A model generated the notes under the pieces. That model was not told where the DNA came from and ran no database searches. It worked only from the letters and a program-made list of their open reading frames with translations. Of a DNA stretch of 64,000 nt, positions 52,094 through 62,294 are shown piece by piece; position 1 is the stretch's first letter, and every line of letters starts with the position of its first letter. The position numbers and the translations under genes were made by a program. The stretch comes from Serratia marcescens (GTDB lineage: Bacteria; Pseudomonadota; Gammaproteobacteria; Enterobacterales; Enterobacteriaceae). Where the stretch lies: NCBI RefSeq assembly GCF_001902635.1, contig NZ_MJAO01000016.1, forward strand, positions 62,001-126,000, read 5' to 3'.

Positions 52094-54247
52094 ATGATCT
52101 TTTCACTGCTGCGTGCGCTGTTTCGCCTGCTGTTTCGGGTACGAATCGAAGGGGACGTCCGGCACTTTGAGCGGCAAAAGCTGCTGATGACGCCGAACCA
52201 CGTCTCTTTCCTCGACGGCGTGCTGCTGGCGCTGTTCCTGCCGATAAAGCCCGTGTTTGCGGTCTACGCCAGCATCGGCGAGAGCTGGTTTATGCGCTGG
52301 CTGCGGCCTTATATCGATTTCGTCTCGCTCGATCCCACCAAGCCGATGGCCATTAAGCAGCTGGTGCGCCTGGTTGAACAGGGACGGCCGATCGTGGTGT
52401 TCCCCGAAGGGCGCATCACCGTGACCGGCTCGCTGATGAAAACCTACGATGGCGCGGCGTTTATTGCCGCCAAATCGGGCGCCACCGTAGTGCCGGTACG
52501 GATCGACGGCCCTGAATTCAGTCCGTTCGGCCGCATGGCCGGGGTGTTCAAGATCCGTTGGTTCCCGCAAATCAGCATCCGCATTTTACCGCCGACCACG
52601 CTGCCGATGCCGGAAGCGCCGCGTGCACGTGAACGCCGAGCGTTGGCGGGCGATCGGTTGATGCAGATCATGATGCGGGCGCGGATGGACACGCGCGAAC
52701 CGCAGACGCTGTTCCATGCCCTGCTGGCGGCGCAGCGCCGCTACGGGCGCCGCAAGCCGTGTATCGAAGACATTGCTTTCCAGGAAGACAGCTATCAGAC
52801 GCTGGTCAAGAAGTCACTGGGCGTCAGCCGCATTCTGCAACGCTTTACCGCCGAAGGTGAGCACGTTGGGCTGCTGCTGCCCAACGCCACTATCACTGCG
52901 GCAGCGATCTTCGGCGCCTCGCTGCGCAACCGCATTCCGGCGATGCTCAACTACACCGCCGGCGCCAACGGCCTGCAAAGCGCCATGATCGCCGCCGGCA
53001 TCAAGACCATCGTCACTTCGCGTCAGTTTCTGGAGAAAGGCAAGCTGACCCACCTGCCGGAACAGGTAGCGCAGGCTAACTGGGTGTACCTGGAAGATCT
53101 GAAGGACACCGTCACGCTGGCGGACAAGCTGTGGATCCTGCGGCACTTGCTGCAGCCGTGGCGCGCGGTCTTGCCGCAACGCCCGGAGGATGCGGCGCTG
53201 ATCCTGTTTACTTCCGGTTCCGAAGGCCATCCCAAGGGCGTGGTGCATTCGCACGCCAGCCTGCTGGCCAACGTAGAACAAATTCGCACCATCGCCGACT
53301 TCACGCCGCGCGACCGCTTCATGTCGTCGCTGCCGCTGTTCCACTCGTTCGGCCTGACGGTGGGGCTGCTCACGCCGCTGATCACCGGCAGCCGCATTTT
53401 CCTCTACCCCAGCCCGCTGCACTACCGCATAGTGCCGGAGTTGGTGTATGACCGCAATTGCACGGTGTTGTTCGGTACGGCGACCTTCCTCAACAACTAC
53501 GCGCGCTTCGCGCATCCGTATGATTTCGCTCGCCTGCGCTATGTGGTGGCCGGCGCGGAGAAACTGGCGGACAGCACCAAGCAGATCTATCAGGACAAAT
53601 ACGGTATTCGCATTCTGGAAGGCTATGGCGTGACCGAGTGCGCGCCGGTGGTATCGATAAACGTGCCGCTGGCGACCAAGGTGGGCACCGTCGGCCGCAT
53701 CATGCCGCAGATGGAGGCGCGCCTGATCGCGGTGCCGGGCATCGATAACGGCGGGCGCCTGCAGCTGAAGGGGCCGAACATCATGAAAGGCTATCTGCGG
53801 GTCGAACGCCCCGGCGAGCTGGAACCGCCGGCGGCGGAAGATGCGAACGGCGTGCTGCAACCGGGCTGGTACGACACCGGCGATATCGTCAGCCTGGATG
53901 AGCAGGGGTACTGCACCATCCGCGGGCGCGTGAAGCGTTTCGCTAAACTGGCCGGCGAGATGGTGTCGCTGGAGAGCGTCGAGCTGCTGGCGCAGCGCCT
54001 GTCGCCGGAAAAACCGCACGCCGCCACGGTCAAAAGCGACAGCAGCAAAGGTGAGGCGCTGGTGTTGTTCACCACCGATCCTGTCGTCACCCGTGAGGCT
54101 TTGCTGCGAGCGGCGCGTGAGTTGGGCAGCCCGGAGCTGGCGGTGCCGCGCGATATTCGTCTGCTGAAAACATTGCCGGTGCTCGGCAGCGGCAAACCTG
54201 ATTTCGTCACCCTGCGTAAAATGGCCGAACAGCCGGAGAGTGCCTGA
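52094..54247 (+). CDS. aas: Bifunctional acyltransferase/acyl-ACP synthetase Aas
   Basis: Aas re-acylates 2-acyl-glycerophosphoethanolamine on the inner membrane: an acyl-ACP synthetase activates a fatty acid and the acyltransferase attaches it. The 717-residue protein (719 in E. coli) begins with the acyltransferase, with NHVSFLDG (about residue 36, HX4D motif) and VFPEGRIT (about 98), followed by an AMP-binding synthetase domain with [15 protein letters not shown] (about 372) and [19 protein letters not shown] site precedes ATG 52094. The stop codon overlaps lplT by one base (TGATG), giving translational coupling. Confidence 0.97.
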   Translation: MIFSLLRALFRLLFRVRIEGDVRHFERQKLLMTPNHVSFLDGVLLALFLPIKPVFAVYASIGESWFMRWLRPYIDFVSLDPTKPMAIKQLVRLVEQGRPIVVFPEGRITVTGSLMKTYDGAAFIAAKSGATVVPVRIDGPEFSPFGRMAGVFKIRWFPQISIRILPPTTLPMPEAPRARERRALAGDRLMQIMMRARMDTREPQTLFHALLAAQRRYGRRKPCIEDIAFQEDSYQTLVKKSLGVSRILQRFTAEGEHVGLLLPNATITAAAIFGASLRNRIPAMLNYTAGANGLQSAMIAAGIKTIVTSRQFLEKGKLTHLPEQVAQANWVYLEDLKDTVTLADKLWILRHLLQPWRAVLPQRPEDAALILFTSGSEGHPKGVVHSHASLLANVEQIRTIADFTPRDRFMSSLPLFHSFGLTVGLLTPLITGSRIFLYPSPLHYRIVPELVYDRNCTVLFGTATFLNNYARFAHPYDFARLRYVVAGAEKLADSTKQIYQDKYGIRILEGYGVTECAPVVSINVPLATKVGTVGRIMPQMEARLIAVPGIDNGGRLQLKGPNIMKGYLRVERPGELEPPAAEDANGVLQPGWYDTGDIVSLDEQGYCTIRGRVKRFAKLAGEMVSLESVELLAQRLSPEKPHAATVKSDSSKGEALVLFTTDPVVTREALLRAARELGSPELAVPRDIRLLKTLPVLGSGKPDFVTLRKMAEQPESA

Positions 54248-55431
54248 TGAATCCTTCGTCCGAATCCCCTTTGCTGTCACGCGGCATGATCGCGGTCATC
54301 AGCGCGCAGTTCCTCTCGGCGTTCGGCGACAATGCGCTGCTGTTCGCCACGCTGGCATTGATCAAGCAGCAGCTGTATCCGGACTGGAGCCAGCCGATCC
54401 TGCAAATGGCTTTCGTCGCCACCTATATCATTTTGGCGCCGTTCGTCGGTCAGGTGGCCGACAGCTTTGCCAAAGGGCGGGTGATGATGTTCGCCAACGC
54501 CCTGAAACTGGCGGGCGCATTGGTGATCTGTTTCGGCTTTAACCCGTTCCTCGGCTACAGCCTGGTGGGGGTGGGCGCTGCCGCCTATTCGCCGGCCAAA
54601 TACGGCATTCTGGGCGAGATCACCAGCGGCGAGAAGCTGGTTAAAGCCAACGGCCTGATGGAGGCCTCGACCATCGCCGCCATTCTGACCGGCTCGGTGG
54701 CCGGCGGTATTCTGGCAGACTGGCATGTGGTGGCGGCGCTGGCGGCCTGCGCACTGGTCTATGCGGGGGCGGTGGTCGCCAACCTGTATATTCCGCGGCT
54801 GGCGGCGGCGCGTCCCGGCGCGTCGTGGCGCCCGCGGGCCATGACGCGCAGCTTCTTCACCGCTTGCGTGACGCTGTGGCGCGATGGGCAGACGCGCTTT
54901 TCATTGATCGGCACCAGCCTGTTTTGGGGCGCCGGCGTGACGCTGCGTTTTCTGCTGGTGCTGTGGGTGCCGGTGGCGCTCGGTATCGCCGATAACGCCA
55001 CGCCGACGTTGCTGAACGCCATGGTTGCCGTCGGCATCGTGGTGGGCGCCGGCGCCGCCGCGCGCTTCGTTACGCTGGAGACGGTGAAGCGCTGTATGCC
55101 GGCCGGGATCCTGATCGGCGTCGCGGTCGCGGTGTTCGCGCTGCAAACCACCATGCTTAACGCTTACGTCTTGCTGGCGATCATCGGCATGCTGGGGGGC
55201 TTCTTCGTGGTGCCGCTTAATGCGTTGCTGCAGGAACGGGGCAAACATTCGGTCGGCGCCGGCAATGCGATTGCGGTGCAAAACCTGGGTGAAAACACCG
55301 CCATGTTGCTGATGCTGGCGCTGTACTCTCTGGTGGTGAAGCTGGGCGTGCCGGTGGTGGGCGTCGGCGTAGGGTTTGGCGTGGTATTTGCGCTGGCAAT
55401 CGGCGCGTTGTGGTGGTCGCAGCGGCGATAA
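54247..55431 (+). CDS. lplT: Lysophospholipid transporter LplT
   Basis: A 394-residue MFS-type inner-membrane protein that flips lysophosphatidylethanolamine inward for repair by Aas, matching E. coli LplT (397). About 12 helices; [16 protein letters not shown] near the start and [14 protein letters not shown] (about residue 115) are typical. It begins on the last base of aas, so the two proteins are made in ratio. A hairpin terminator follows. Confidence 0.95.
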   Translation: MNPSSESPLLSRGMIAVISAQFLSAFGDNALLFATLALIKQQLYPDWSQPILQMAFVATYIILAPFVGQVADSFAKGRVMMFANALKLAGALVICFGFNPFLGYSLVGVGAAAYSPAKYGILGEITSGEKLVKANGLMEASTIAAILTGSVAGGILADWHVVAALAACALVYAGAVVANLYIPRLAAARPGASWRPRAMTRSFFTACVTLWRDGQTRFSLIGTSLFWGAGVTLRFLLVLWVPVALGIADNATPTLLNAMVAVGIVVGAGAAARFVTLETVKRCMPAGILIGVAVAVFALQTTMLNAYVLLAIIGMLGGFFVVPLNALLQERGKHSVGAGNAIAVQNLGENTAMLLMLALYSLVVKLGVPVVGVGVGFGVVFALAIGALWWSQRR

Positions 55432-55435
55432 AGCG

Positions 55436-55456
55436 GGGCGCAGCCTGGCTGCGCCC
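55436..55456. terminator. Bidirectional terminator between lplT and tas
   Basis: A perfect 9-bp stem GGGCGCAGC (55436-55444)/GCTGCGCCC (55448-55456) with a 3-base loop; TCATTCTTTT follows on the plus strand. Confidence 0.75.
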
Positions 55457-55464
55457 TCATTCTT

Positions 55465-56505
55465 TTAAGGCGCCGGAATGGTAAACCGGGTATGGATTTC
55501 TTCGAGCGCCAGCAACACTTCCTCATCCAATACCACGTCGAGGCTGTCGATGTTGATTTTCAACTGCTCCACCGTGGTGGCGCCCAGCAGGGTGCTGGCA
55601 ACGAACGGCTGTTGACGCACGAAGGCCAACGCCATCTGCGAAGGATCCAGCCCGTGTTTTTTGGCCAGCGCCACATACTCGGCAATCGCCAACTGGGTTT
55701 GCTGCCCTGAATAACGGTTGAAGCGGGTGAACAGCGTATTGCGTGCACCGGCCGGTTTGGCGCCGTTGAGGTATTTGCCGCTCAGGGTACCGAACGCCAG
55801 GCTGGAATAGGCCAGCAGCTCCACCCCTTCGTGCTGGCTGATCTCGGCCAGGCCAATCTCAAAGCTGCGGTTTAGCAGGCTGTACGGGTTTTGAATCGAC
55901 ACGATGCGCGGCAGTTCATGTTTCTCCGCCAATTGCAGGTAGCGCATCACGCCCCAGGGCGTTTCGTTGGAAACCCCGATATAGCGAATCTTACCGGCGC
56001 GCACCTGCTCGGTCAGCGCCTCCAGCGTTTCCAGCAGGGTGACCGTGGCTTTGTCGTCGGTGTATTGATAGTTGAGTTTGCCAAAGCAGTTGGTGGCGCG
56101 CTGCGGCCAGTGCAATTGATAGAGATCGAGATAGTCGGTGTTCAGCCGTTTGAGGCTGGCGTCCAGGGCGGCGCGGATATTCTTGCGATCCAGCGCCTGC
56201 TGCGGGCGGATGCTGCTGTCGGTGCCGCGCACCGGGCCGGAGACTTTGCTGGCCAATACGATTTTTTCGCGATTGCCGCGCGCCTTGATCCAGCTGCCGA
56301 TATAGCTTTCGGTCAGGCCCTGGGTTTCCGGACGGGGCGGTACCGGGTACAGTTCGGCGGTGTCTATCAGGTTGACGCCTGCGGCCAATGCATAGTCCAG
56401 TTGCGCATGGGCGTCGGCTTCGCTGTTCTGCTCGCCAAAGGTCATGGTGCCCAGTCCCAGCACGCTCACTTCTAAAGAACTGTGGGGAATACGGTGGTAT
56501 TGCAT
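55465..56505 (-). CDS. tas: Tas aldo/keto reductase
   Basis: A 346-residue NADP(H)-dependent aldo-keto reductase, same length as E. coli Tas, named for suppressing tyrosine auxotrophy in a starvation-selected strain. The catalytic pattern is visible: Asp and Tyr in AGVNLIDTAELYPV (about residues 44-57), Lys in VLASKVSGP, and His in QLHWPQR. The true start is ATG 56505, giving the family length; a longer frame extends upstream but is not conserved. Convergent with lplT. Confidence 0.95.
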   Translation of the reverse strand: MQYHRIPHSSLEVSVLGLGTMTFGEQNSEADAHAQLDYALAAGVNLIDTAELYPVPPRPETQGLTESYIGSWIKARGNREKIVLASKVSGPVRGTDSSIRPQQALDRKNIRAALDASLKRLNTDYLDLYQLHWPQRATNCFGKLNYQYTDDKATVTLLETLEALTEQVRAGKIRYIGVSNETPWGVMRYLQLAEKHELPRIVSIQNPYSLLNRSFEIGLAEISQHEGVELLAYSSLAFGTLSGKYLNGAKPAGARNTLFTRFNRYSGQQTQLAIAEYVALAKKHGLDPSQMALAFVRQQPFVASTLLGATTVEQLKINIDSLDVVLDEEVLLALEEIHTRFTIPAP

Positions 56506-56711
56506 TAACGGCCTTCCTTTCTTGTTAGCGCTGACGGGCCGCGCGGCCCGGTGAAACAGGAGCCCAATGTCAGAAGACGGCGCAAAGTCCGTCGGGCGGC
56601 GATGTCGCCTTTCCTGACTATAACCAAGCGGTGAAGATGGGGGAAGCGGATTCCGTGCGGACACGAATGAGGGCTACCGCGCTTGAACAGGCGATAGCCG
56701 GCGAGCGGTGA

Positions 56712-56930
56712 TTAGCGTTCGATAATCTGAGAGACCTGATCGCCGTTGATCTGGCGGTGGTTGCCTTTCTCGTCTTTGTAGCGGATGAGGCCGGTATCTT
56801 TGTCGATCTCCGGTTTACCTTGCGTCAGGATCATATTGCCGTCTTTGGTCGCCATCACGTAGTCGCTGGAACAACCCGCCAGAGCGGCGGCCATCACCAG
56901 CGCAGAAACTGCCATTACCCACTTTTTCAT
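56712..56930 (-). CDS. ygdR: YgdI/YgdR-family lipoprotein
   Basis: A 72-residue lipoprotein precursor with a signal peptide and lipobox ([20 protein letters not shown], cysteine at residue 20), followed by an SH3-like small domain: [23 protein letters not shown] and a C-terminal [11 protein letters not shown]. The sequence matches E. coli YgdR (72 residues), including the start chosen here at ATG 56930. Its function is unknown. Confidence 0.95.
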   Translation of the reverse strand: MKKWVMAVSALVMAAALAGCSSDYVMATKDGNMILTQGKPEIDKDTGLIRYKDEKGNHRQINGDQVSQIIER

Positions 56931-56996
56931 CCTGCTGAGCCTCGATTGTGCAGAAAACATTATTGTTTCAGATTAGCAAACTCTCAGCGGAGGGCG

Positions 56997-57020
56997 TCTC
57001 AGATAAGTCTTTATCTGAGA
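56997..57020. terminator. Hairpin between terC and ygdR
   Basis: A perfect 10-bp stem TCTCAGATAA/TTATCTGAGA with a 4-base loop. Without a T run, it may serve as a 3'-end hairpin for terC or mark ygdR regulation. Confidence 0.5.
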
Positions 57021-57052
57021 GGAAAAGTGAAATGGGAGGTCAACGAAGCGAG

Positions 57053-57075
57053 GGAAGCCGCCGTTGGCGGCTTCC
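57053..57075. terminator. GC-rich hairpin after terC
   Basis: A perfect 10-bp stem GGAAGCCGCC (57053-57062)/GGCGGCTTCC (57066-57075), 3-base loop, 12 bases beyond the terC stop. Probable terminator of terC. Confidence 0.65.
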
Positions 57076-57086
57076 ACCATGACGCG

Positions 57087-57803
57087 TTATTCCGGTGAGC
57101 GTTTTTTCTTGCCGCGCATCAGATTGAGCGATTCCACCGCCATAGAAAAGAACATGGCGAAGTAGATGTAGCCTTTCGGCACATGTACCTGGAAACTTTC
57201 CAGCATCAGCGTGAAGCCCACCAGGATCAGGAACGCCAACGCCAGCATTTTCACCGACGGATGGCGGTTGACGAATTCGCCGATCGGTCGGGCGGCGAAC
57301 ATCATCACGCCGACGGCGATCACCACCGCTGCCATCATGATGAACAGATGGTCGGAAAGGCCCACGGCGGTAATTACCGAATCCAGGCTGAAGATAATGT
57401 CCAGCAGCATGATCTGCACGATCGCACCGAAAAAGCTGTGCACTTTGGTGTGGTGCTCTTCTTCCGTGCCTTCGATGGTTTCGTGGATCTCTTTACTGGC
57501 TTTCCAGATCAGGAACAGCCCCCCCAAGAGCAGGATCAGGTCACGGGCGGAAACGGCGTGATCCAGCACGGTGAACAGCGGGTGCGTCAGACGGATAACC
57601 CAGGCGATGGAGGCCAGCAGCGCCAGGCGCATCAACATGGCGGCGGCCAGGCCTAACCGGCGGGCCTTGTTCTGTTGCGCTTTGGGCAGCTTGGCCACCA
57701 CCAACGACAGAAAAATAATGTTATCAATACCCAGTACGATCTCAAGAATGGTTAGCGTGCCTAACGCTAACCAGGCATTGGGATCCATAATCCATTCGAA
57801 CAT
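57087..57803 (-). CDS. ygdQ: TerC-family membrane protein (YgdQ)
   Basis: A 238-residue inner-membrane protein of the TerC family with about seven helices, closely matching E. coli YgdQ (237). Hallmarks are LGTLTILEIVLGIDNIIFLS near residue 12 and IVQIMLLDIIFSLDSVITAVGL near residue 125, each with the acidic residue expected to bind Mn or other metal ions. TerC proteins help load manganese onto exported enzymes or resist tellurite. I chose ATG 57803 to match the family N-terminus; a longer frame exists. Confidence 0.93.
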   Translation of the reverse strand: MFEWIMDPNAWLALGTLTILEIVLGIDNIIFLSLVVAKLPKAQQNKARRLGLAAAMLMRLALLASIAWVIRLTHPLFTVLDHAVSARDLILLLGGLFLIWKASKEIHETIEGTEEEHHTKVHSFFGAIVQIMLLDIIFSLDSVITAVGLSDHLFIMMAAVVIAVGVMMFAARPIGEFVNRHPSVKMLALAFLILVGFTLMLESFQVHVPKGYIYFAMFFSMAVESLNLMRGKKKRSPE

Positions 57804-57903
57804 TGCCCGGCACACCTTAATGCTTAATAAATTCAAAGCGTGAATTATACGCGTTTATCGTGCCGCTGACAGGGCTAGCTAAACCAGAGTTAAACGAAAT
57901 CGC

Positions 57904-58590
57904 TTAGATTGAGAAATGTCTTGCCAGCAGCGCGCCGGTAAAGCTCTTTTTCAGATAGAAACCGCGCGGTAGTGTCATGATGGGCTGCCCCTGTTCGCCG
58001 ATGGCTTCGGTGAGCGCTTTGCTGTTGGCCGCTTTGGGGCGCAGCTGCAACACTTCGCCATGGCGTGCGGTAATGCGTTCTACGTGGCCGAGCACGATCA
58101 GATCCATCAGTTCTTCCCAGTCACGGCGCAGCATCTCTTCCTCTGCTGCGTTCGGGCTCCATAGCAGCGGCGAGCCGACGCGGCGTTGCGCCAGCGGGAT
58201 CTGCCGTTCGCCTTCCACCGGTATCCACAAGACGCGCGCCAGTTTGTGGCGGACATGGCTGCTGGCCCAGGTAACGCCGCTGTTGCCGGTGAGCGGCGCC
58301 ACGCAGACGAAGGTGGTTTCCAGCGGTTTGCCGGCGGCGTCGATCGGGATGGTTTTCAGCTCGATACCCAGCTCGGGAAAATCCTGCTCCGGCTTGCTGC
58401 CGGCCATGGCGCCGAGGTATAGCTCCAGCAGCATACCCACCCAGCCTTTATCGCGTTTCAGATCCTTGGGGATCGGCAATTGCGCGCGGGCGGCCAGCTC
58501 GCCAAAGCTGAAGCCGGCCAGCGCCTGAGCGCGCTCGAACAGCTGCCGTTCATTTTCCGGCGGGGGCGGCAAAGGAGATAAAAACGCCAT
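57904..58590 (-). CDS. mutH: DNA mismatch repair endonuclease MutH
   Basis: MutH nicks the unmethylated strand at hemimethylated GATC sites, guided by MutS and MutL. The 228-residue protein (229 in E. coli) has the DX(n)EXK catalytic pattern in [12 protein letters not shown] (the Asp, Glu and Lys at about residues 70-79), plus the conserved helices at the N-terminus. The next gene, rppH, is divergent across a 696-bp gap that holds a DnaA-box cluster. Confidence 0.97.
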   Translation of the reverse strand: MAFLSPLPPPPENERQLFERAQALAGFSFGELAARAQLPIPKDLKRDKGWVGMLLELYLGAMAGSKPEQDFPELGIELKTIPIDAAGKPLETTFVCVAPLTGNSGVTWASSHVRHKLARVLWIPVEGERQIPLAQRRVGSPLLWSPNAAEEEMLRRDWEELMDLIVLGHVERITARHGEVLQLRPKAANSKALTEAIGEQGQPIMTLPRGFYLKKSFTGALLARHFSI

Positions 58591-59286
58591 AAATCAAGCC
58601 TGTCAGATTTGGTTGAAAAATGTACTGCAATTATACAGGGTGAGCGATAACCGTCATCGCCTGGGGAAAAGAATAATAGTAGCATGATTTTACATGACTT
58701 TTTTCCTTTCCCCGCACAGGCTGAAACGCCCCTGCGCGGCTTGTTCACCTGAAGCCACCGACAATAAACAGGATCTTACACCTATTTATCCACAGATTTA
58801 TGGGATAACCCAAATTTTTACCGATCACTGGTTCAATTTACAGCCTTGACTCGGACGGGTTTTTACGAATTTGTCCGTTTTGTGCGTAACTTGCCCGGAT
58901 AATCTGTGGATAAAAACGGCGTTGATGGATCTTTCGCCAGGGTAAGATCCTTACCGTGCATAGATCACATTTTTGCCCTGTACATAACTGTGTGACGTTG
59001 AGTAATTTAATGTTTTTAAAAGGAATGTGTGTTTTTTGGTTTTGAGGGGGATTTTAGAGGGGAAGAGTTTTACCGGCTTATCCCTCGAGTTCTGCACACA
59101 CCTATCCACAGAAAAAGTGAATAAAACCGGCCTGAAATGCTAGGGTATGTTTATAACTTTGCCTATATCTGTGAGTTATCCCAATGTTATCCGGCCCGCA
59201 GCGCCGTAAAGCAGTGGTTTACCGCCTGTAGCTTGTGTGAAACAATCAGGACATCTATGCGAATTTAAGCTTATCGAGGTAGTCCG
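58591..59286. promoter_or_regulatory. mutH-rppH intergenic region with a DnaA-box cluster (DARS2-like)
   Basis: A 696-bp gap with no gene, in the place where E. coli has DARS2, the site that turns ADP-DnaA back into active ATP-DnaA. Matches to the DnaA box TTATNCACA: exact at 58786-58794 and (opposite strand) at 58905-58913; one mismatch at 58881-58889 (minus), 58979-58987 (minus), 59090-59098 (plus) and 59102-59110 (plus). A palindrome GGTAAG-ATC-CTTACC lies at about 58941-58955. The position and cluster support the DARS2 call; the exact core boxes and the IHF and Fis sites were not resolved. The promoter of rppH lies in the right part. Confidence 0.7.
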
Positions 59287-59814
59287 GTGATCGATGATGA
59301 TGGCTACCGCCCGAATGTTGGTATCGTAATCTGTAATCGTCAGGGGCAGGTCCTATGGGCCCGCCGTTACGGTCAGCACTCCTGGCAGTTTCCCCAAGGT
59401 GGGATTAACCCTGGCGAAACTGCAGAGCAGGCGATGTACCGTGAGCTGTTCGAAGAAGTGGGGCTGAGTAAAAAGGATGTGCGCATCCTGGCTTCGACCC
59501 GCAACTGGTTGCGCTATAAATTGCCGAAACGTTTGGTGCGTTGGGACACAAAGCCGGTATGTATCGGCCAAAAGCAAAAGTGGTTTTTGTTGCAGTTACT
59601 GTGCAATGACGCTGATATCAATATGCAGCGCAGCAGCACGCCGGAGTTCGACGGTTGGCGCTGGGTGAGCTTCTGGTATCCGGTGCGCCAGGTGGTGTCG
59701 TTCAAACGCGACGTCTACCGCCGGGTGATGAAAGAATTTGCCGTGACCGTGATGCCGATGCAAGAACAGGCGGCACCGCGGCAGGCCCCCGCTTATCGCC
59801 GAAAGAGAGGTTAA
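59287..59814 (+). CDS. rppH: RNA pyrophosphohydrolase RppH
   Basis: RppH removes pyrophosphate from the 5' end of transcripts, starting RNase E-mediated decay. The 175-residue protein (176 in E. coli) has the Nudix box [20 protein letters not shown] (about residues 38-57). The sequence matches E. coli RppH closely from the first residues after the start. The start is GTG at 59287 within TCCGGTGATC. ptsP begins 12 bases after its stop, so the rppH-ptsP pair forms one transcription unit. Confidence 0.97.
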   Translation: MIDDDGYRPNVGIVICNRQGQVLWARRYGQHSWQFPQGGINPGETAEQAMYRELFEEVGLSKKDVRILASTRNWLRYKLPKRLVRWDTKPVCIGQKQKWFLLQLLCNDADINMQRSSTPEFDGWRWVSFWYPVRQVVSFKRDVYRRVMKEFAVTVMPMQEQAAPRQAPAYRRKRG

Positions 59815-59826
59815 GTTAAGCAGACT

Positions 59827-62073
59827 ATGCTCACGCGCTTGCGAGAAATTGTAGAGAAGGTGGCCGCGGCGGCCAGTCTGACGGATGCGCTGGATCTGCT
59901 GGTCAATGAAACCTGCCTGGCGATGGACACTGAAGTGTGCTCCATCTATCTGGCAGACAACGATCGGCGCTGCTACTACCTGATGGCCACGCGCGGGCTG
60001 AAAAAGCCGCGTGGGCGCACTATCGCATTGGCGTTTGACGAAGGCGTCGTCGGGTTGGTCGGCCGCCGGGCCGAGCCTATCAACCTGGCGGATGCGCAAA
60101 GCCACCCCAGCTTCAAATACGTTCCGCAGGTAAAAGAGGATCGTTTCCGATCCTTCCTCGGCGTGCCGATCATTCATCGGCGCCAGCTGTTGGGCGTGCT
60201 GGTGGTGCAGCAGCGTGAGCTGCGCCAGTTTGACGAAAGCGAAGAGTCATTCATGGTGACCCTGGCCACACAGATGGCCGGGATCCTCTCTCAGTCGCAG
60301 CTTAACGCCATTTTCGGCCAGTATCGCCAAACGCGCGTGCGCGCGCTGGCGGCCTCGCCCGGCGTGGCGGTGGCGGAAGGGTGGCAGGACAGCAGCCAGC
60401 CTTCACTCGATCAGGTCTACCGTGCTTCGACGCTGGATACCGCCAGCGAGCGCGAGCGTTTGACGCTGGCGCTGGAAGAAGCCGGCGCGGAATTCCGTCG
60501 CTTCAGTAAGCGTTTTGCCGCCAGCTCGCAAAAAGAGAGCGCGGCGATCTTCGATCTTTATTCTCACCTGTTGAACGATGCTCGCCTCAAGCGTGAACTG
60601 TTTGCCGAAATTGACAACGGTTCGGTGGCAGAGTGGGCGGTGAAACAGGTGATAGAAACCTTTGCCGAGCAGTTCGCCAAACTGCAGGACACCTACATGC
60701 GCGAGCGCGGCAGCGACTTGCGTGCGCTGGGGCAGCGTCTGCTGTTCCATCTCGACGATACGACTCAGGGCGCCACCCAGTGGCCGGCGCGTTTTGTGCT
60801 GGTGGCGGATGAACTGACCGCGACGCTGCTGGCCGAAGTGCCGCAGGATCGCCTGGCCGGCGTGGTGGTGCGCGACGGCGCCGCCAACTCTCACGCGGCG
60901 ATTTTAGTGCGCGCGATGGGGGTGCCGACGGTGATGGGCGCCGACATCCAACCTTCGCTGCTCAACCAGCGGCTGCTGATCGTCGACGGTTACCGCGGCG
61001 AACTGCTGGTCGATCCTGAACCGGTGTTGGTGCAGGAATATCAACGGCTGATCAACGAAGAGCTGGAGCTGAGCAAGCTGGCGGAAGACGACGTCGAGCA
61101 GCCGGCGCAGTTGAAAAGCGGCGAACGCATCCAGGTGATGCTGAACGCCGGCCTCAGCCCGGAACACGAGCAGTTGTTGGGTGGCCGGGTGGATGGCGTT
61201 GGGTTGTACCGCACCGAAATCCCGTTCATGTTGCAGAGCGGCTTCCCCTCCGAAGAGGAGCAGGTCGCGCAGTATCAAGGCATGCTGCAGCTTTATCCGA
61301 GCAAACCGGTCACGCTGCGCACGCTGGACATCGGCGCCGACAAGCAGTTGCCCTATATGCCGATCAGCGAAGAGAATCCTTGCCTGGGTTGGCGCGGTAT
61401 CCGCATCACCCTGGATCAGCCGGAAATCTTTTTGATTCAGGTGCGCGCCATGCTGCGCGCCAATGCCGGCACCGGCAACCTGGGCATTTTGTTGCCGATG
61501 GTCACCAGCCTGGAAGAGGTTGATGAGGCTAAACGCCTGATCGATCGCGCCGGGCGTGAGGTGGAAGAGGTGCTCGGCTATGCGATCCCGAAACCGAAGA
61601 TCGGCGTGATGCTGGAAGTGCCGTCGATGATTTTCCTGATCCCGCATTTGGCCGGGCGCGTCGATTTCATCTCGGTCGGCACCAACGATTTGACACAGTA
61701 CCTGCTGGCGGTGGATCGCAACAATACCCGGGTAGCCTCGTTGTACGACAGCCTGCATCCCGCGATGTTGCAGGTGCTGAAATTGATCGCCGAGCAGGGG
61801 AAAGCGGCCGGGCTGCAGCTTAGCCTGTGCGGTGAACTGGCAGGCGATCCGATGGGCGCGCTGTTGCTGGTGGGCATGGGCTATCGCAATCTGAGCATGA
61901 ACGGCCGCAGCGTGGCGCGCATCAAATACCTGCTGCGGCATATCGAACTTTCCGACGCCGAGGTGTTGGCACACCGGGTGCTGAACACCCAGATGACCAC
62001 CGAAGTGCGCCATCTGGTGGCGGCGTTTATGGAACGACGCGGCATGGGCGGGTTGATCCGCGGTGGCAGATAG
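59827..62073 (+). CDS. ptsP: PTS-Ntr enzyme I (PtsP)
   Basis: The 748-residue EI-Ntr protein, the first phosphocarrier of the nitrogen-related PTS that passes phosphate from PEP to NPr and EIIA-Ntr. It has an N-terminal GAF domain (about residues 1-150), which binds glutamine or 2-oxoglutarate in the family, then the EI domains with the phosphohistidine in GAANSHAAILVRAMGVP (about residue 356) and the PEP-binding barrel with the FISVGTNDLTQYLLAVDRNN segment. It follows rppH by 12 bases. Confidence 0.96.
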   Translation: MLTRLREIVEKVAAAASLTDALDLLVNETCLAMDTEVCSIYLADNDRRCYYLMATRGLKKPRGRTIALAFDEGVVGLVGRRAEPINLADAQSHPSFKYVPQVKEDRFRSFLGVPIIHRRQLLGVLVVQQRELRQFDESEESFMVTLATQMAGILSQSQLNAIFGQYRQTRVRALAASPGVAVAEGWQDSSQPSLDQVYRASTLDTASERERLTLALEEAGAEFRRFSKRFAASSQKESAAIFDLYSHLLNDARLKRELFAEIDNGSVAEWAVKQVIETFAEQFAKLQDTYMRERGSDLRALGQRLLFHLDDTTQGATQWPARFVLVADELTATLLAEVPQDRLAGVVVRDGAANSHAAILVRAMGVPTVMGADIQPSLLNQRLLIVDGYRGELLVDPEPVLVQEYQRLINEELELSKLAEDDVEQPAQLKSGERIQVMLNAGLSPEHEQLLGGRVDGVGLYRTEIPFMLQSGFPSEEEQVAQYQGMLQLYPSKPVTLRTLDIGADKQLPYMPISEENPCLGWRGIRITLDQPEIFLIQVRAMLRANAGTGNLGILLPMVTSLEEVDEAKRLIDRAGREVEEVLGYAIPKPKIGVMLEVPSMIFLIPHLAGRVDFISVGTNDLTQYLLAVDRNNTRVASLYDSLHPAMLQVLKLIAEQGKAAGLQLSLCGELAGDPMGALLLVGMGYRNLSMNGRSVARIKYLLRHIELSDAEVLAHRVLNTQMTTEVRHLVAAFMERRGMGGLIRGGR

Positions 62074-62294
62074 CCGCCGCGCGGTTTGATTTTTTTACAG
62101 AACTTTTCCCGCTCCGCCGGACCGGAGCGCATTAAGCCTATGTTATGATGCGCAACCTCAGCGCGGCGCATGCTCGTCGCCTTGCAAACCGCAGCGGCTA
62201 ACGCTGCCTTTTCAAGGCGCGGGATAATCTTCGTCGCCGCTTGGCACCTGCCGCCCCCGCATGGGGAAAAATAACAGACATGTTGTGGTGATAG
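62074..62294. promoter_or_regulatory. Gap between ptsP and lgt with likely lgt promoter
   Basis: 221 bases. A GC-rich inverted repeat around 62110-62130 (CGCTCCG...CGGAGCG) may be a ptsP terminator, and TATGAT at about 62143-62148 looks like a -10 box for the lgt-thyA unit. The -35 is unclear. No RNA gene was recognised. Confidence 0.45.

Noticed and set aside
52814-54280. A 488-codon minus-strand frame over aas
   Set aside because: It is the antisense of the well-supported aas gene and looks like the other GC-driven antisense frames.
58741-59120. An oriC-like origin suggested by DnaA boxes
   Set aside because: The AT-rich 13-mer repeats and the gidA/mioC surroundings of oriC are missing; the mutH-rppH location fits DARS2 instead.
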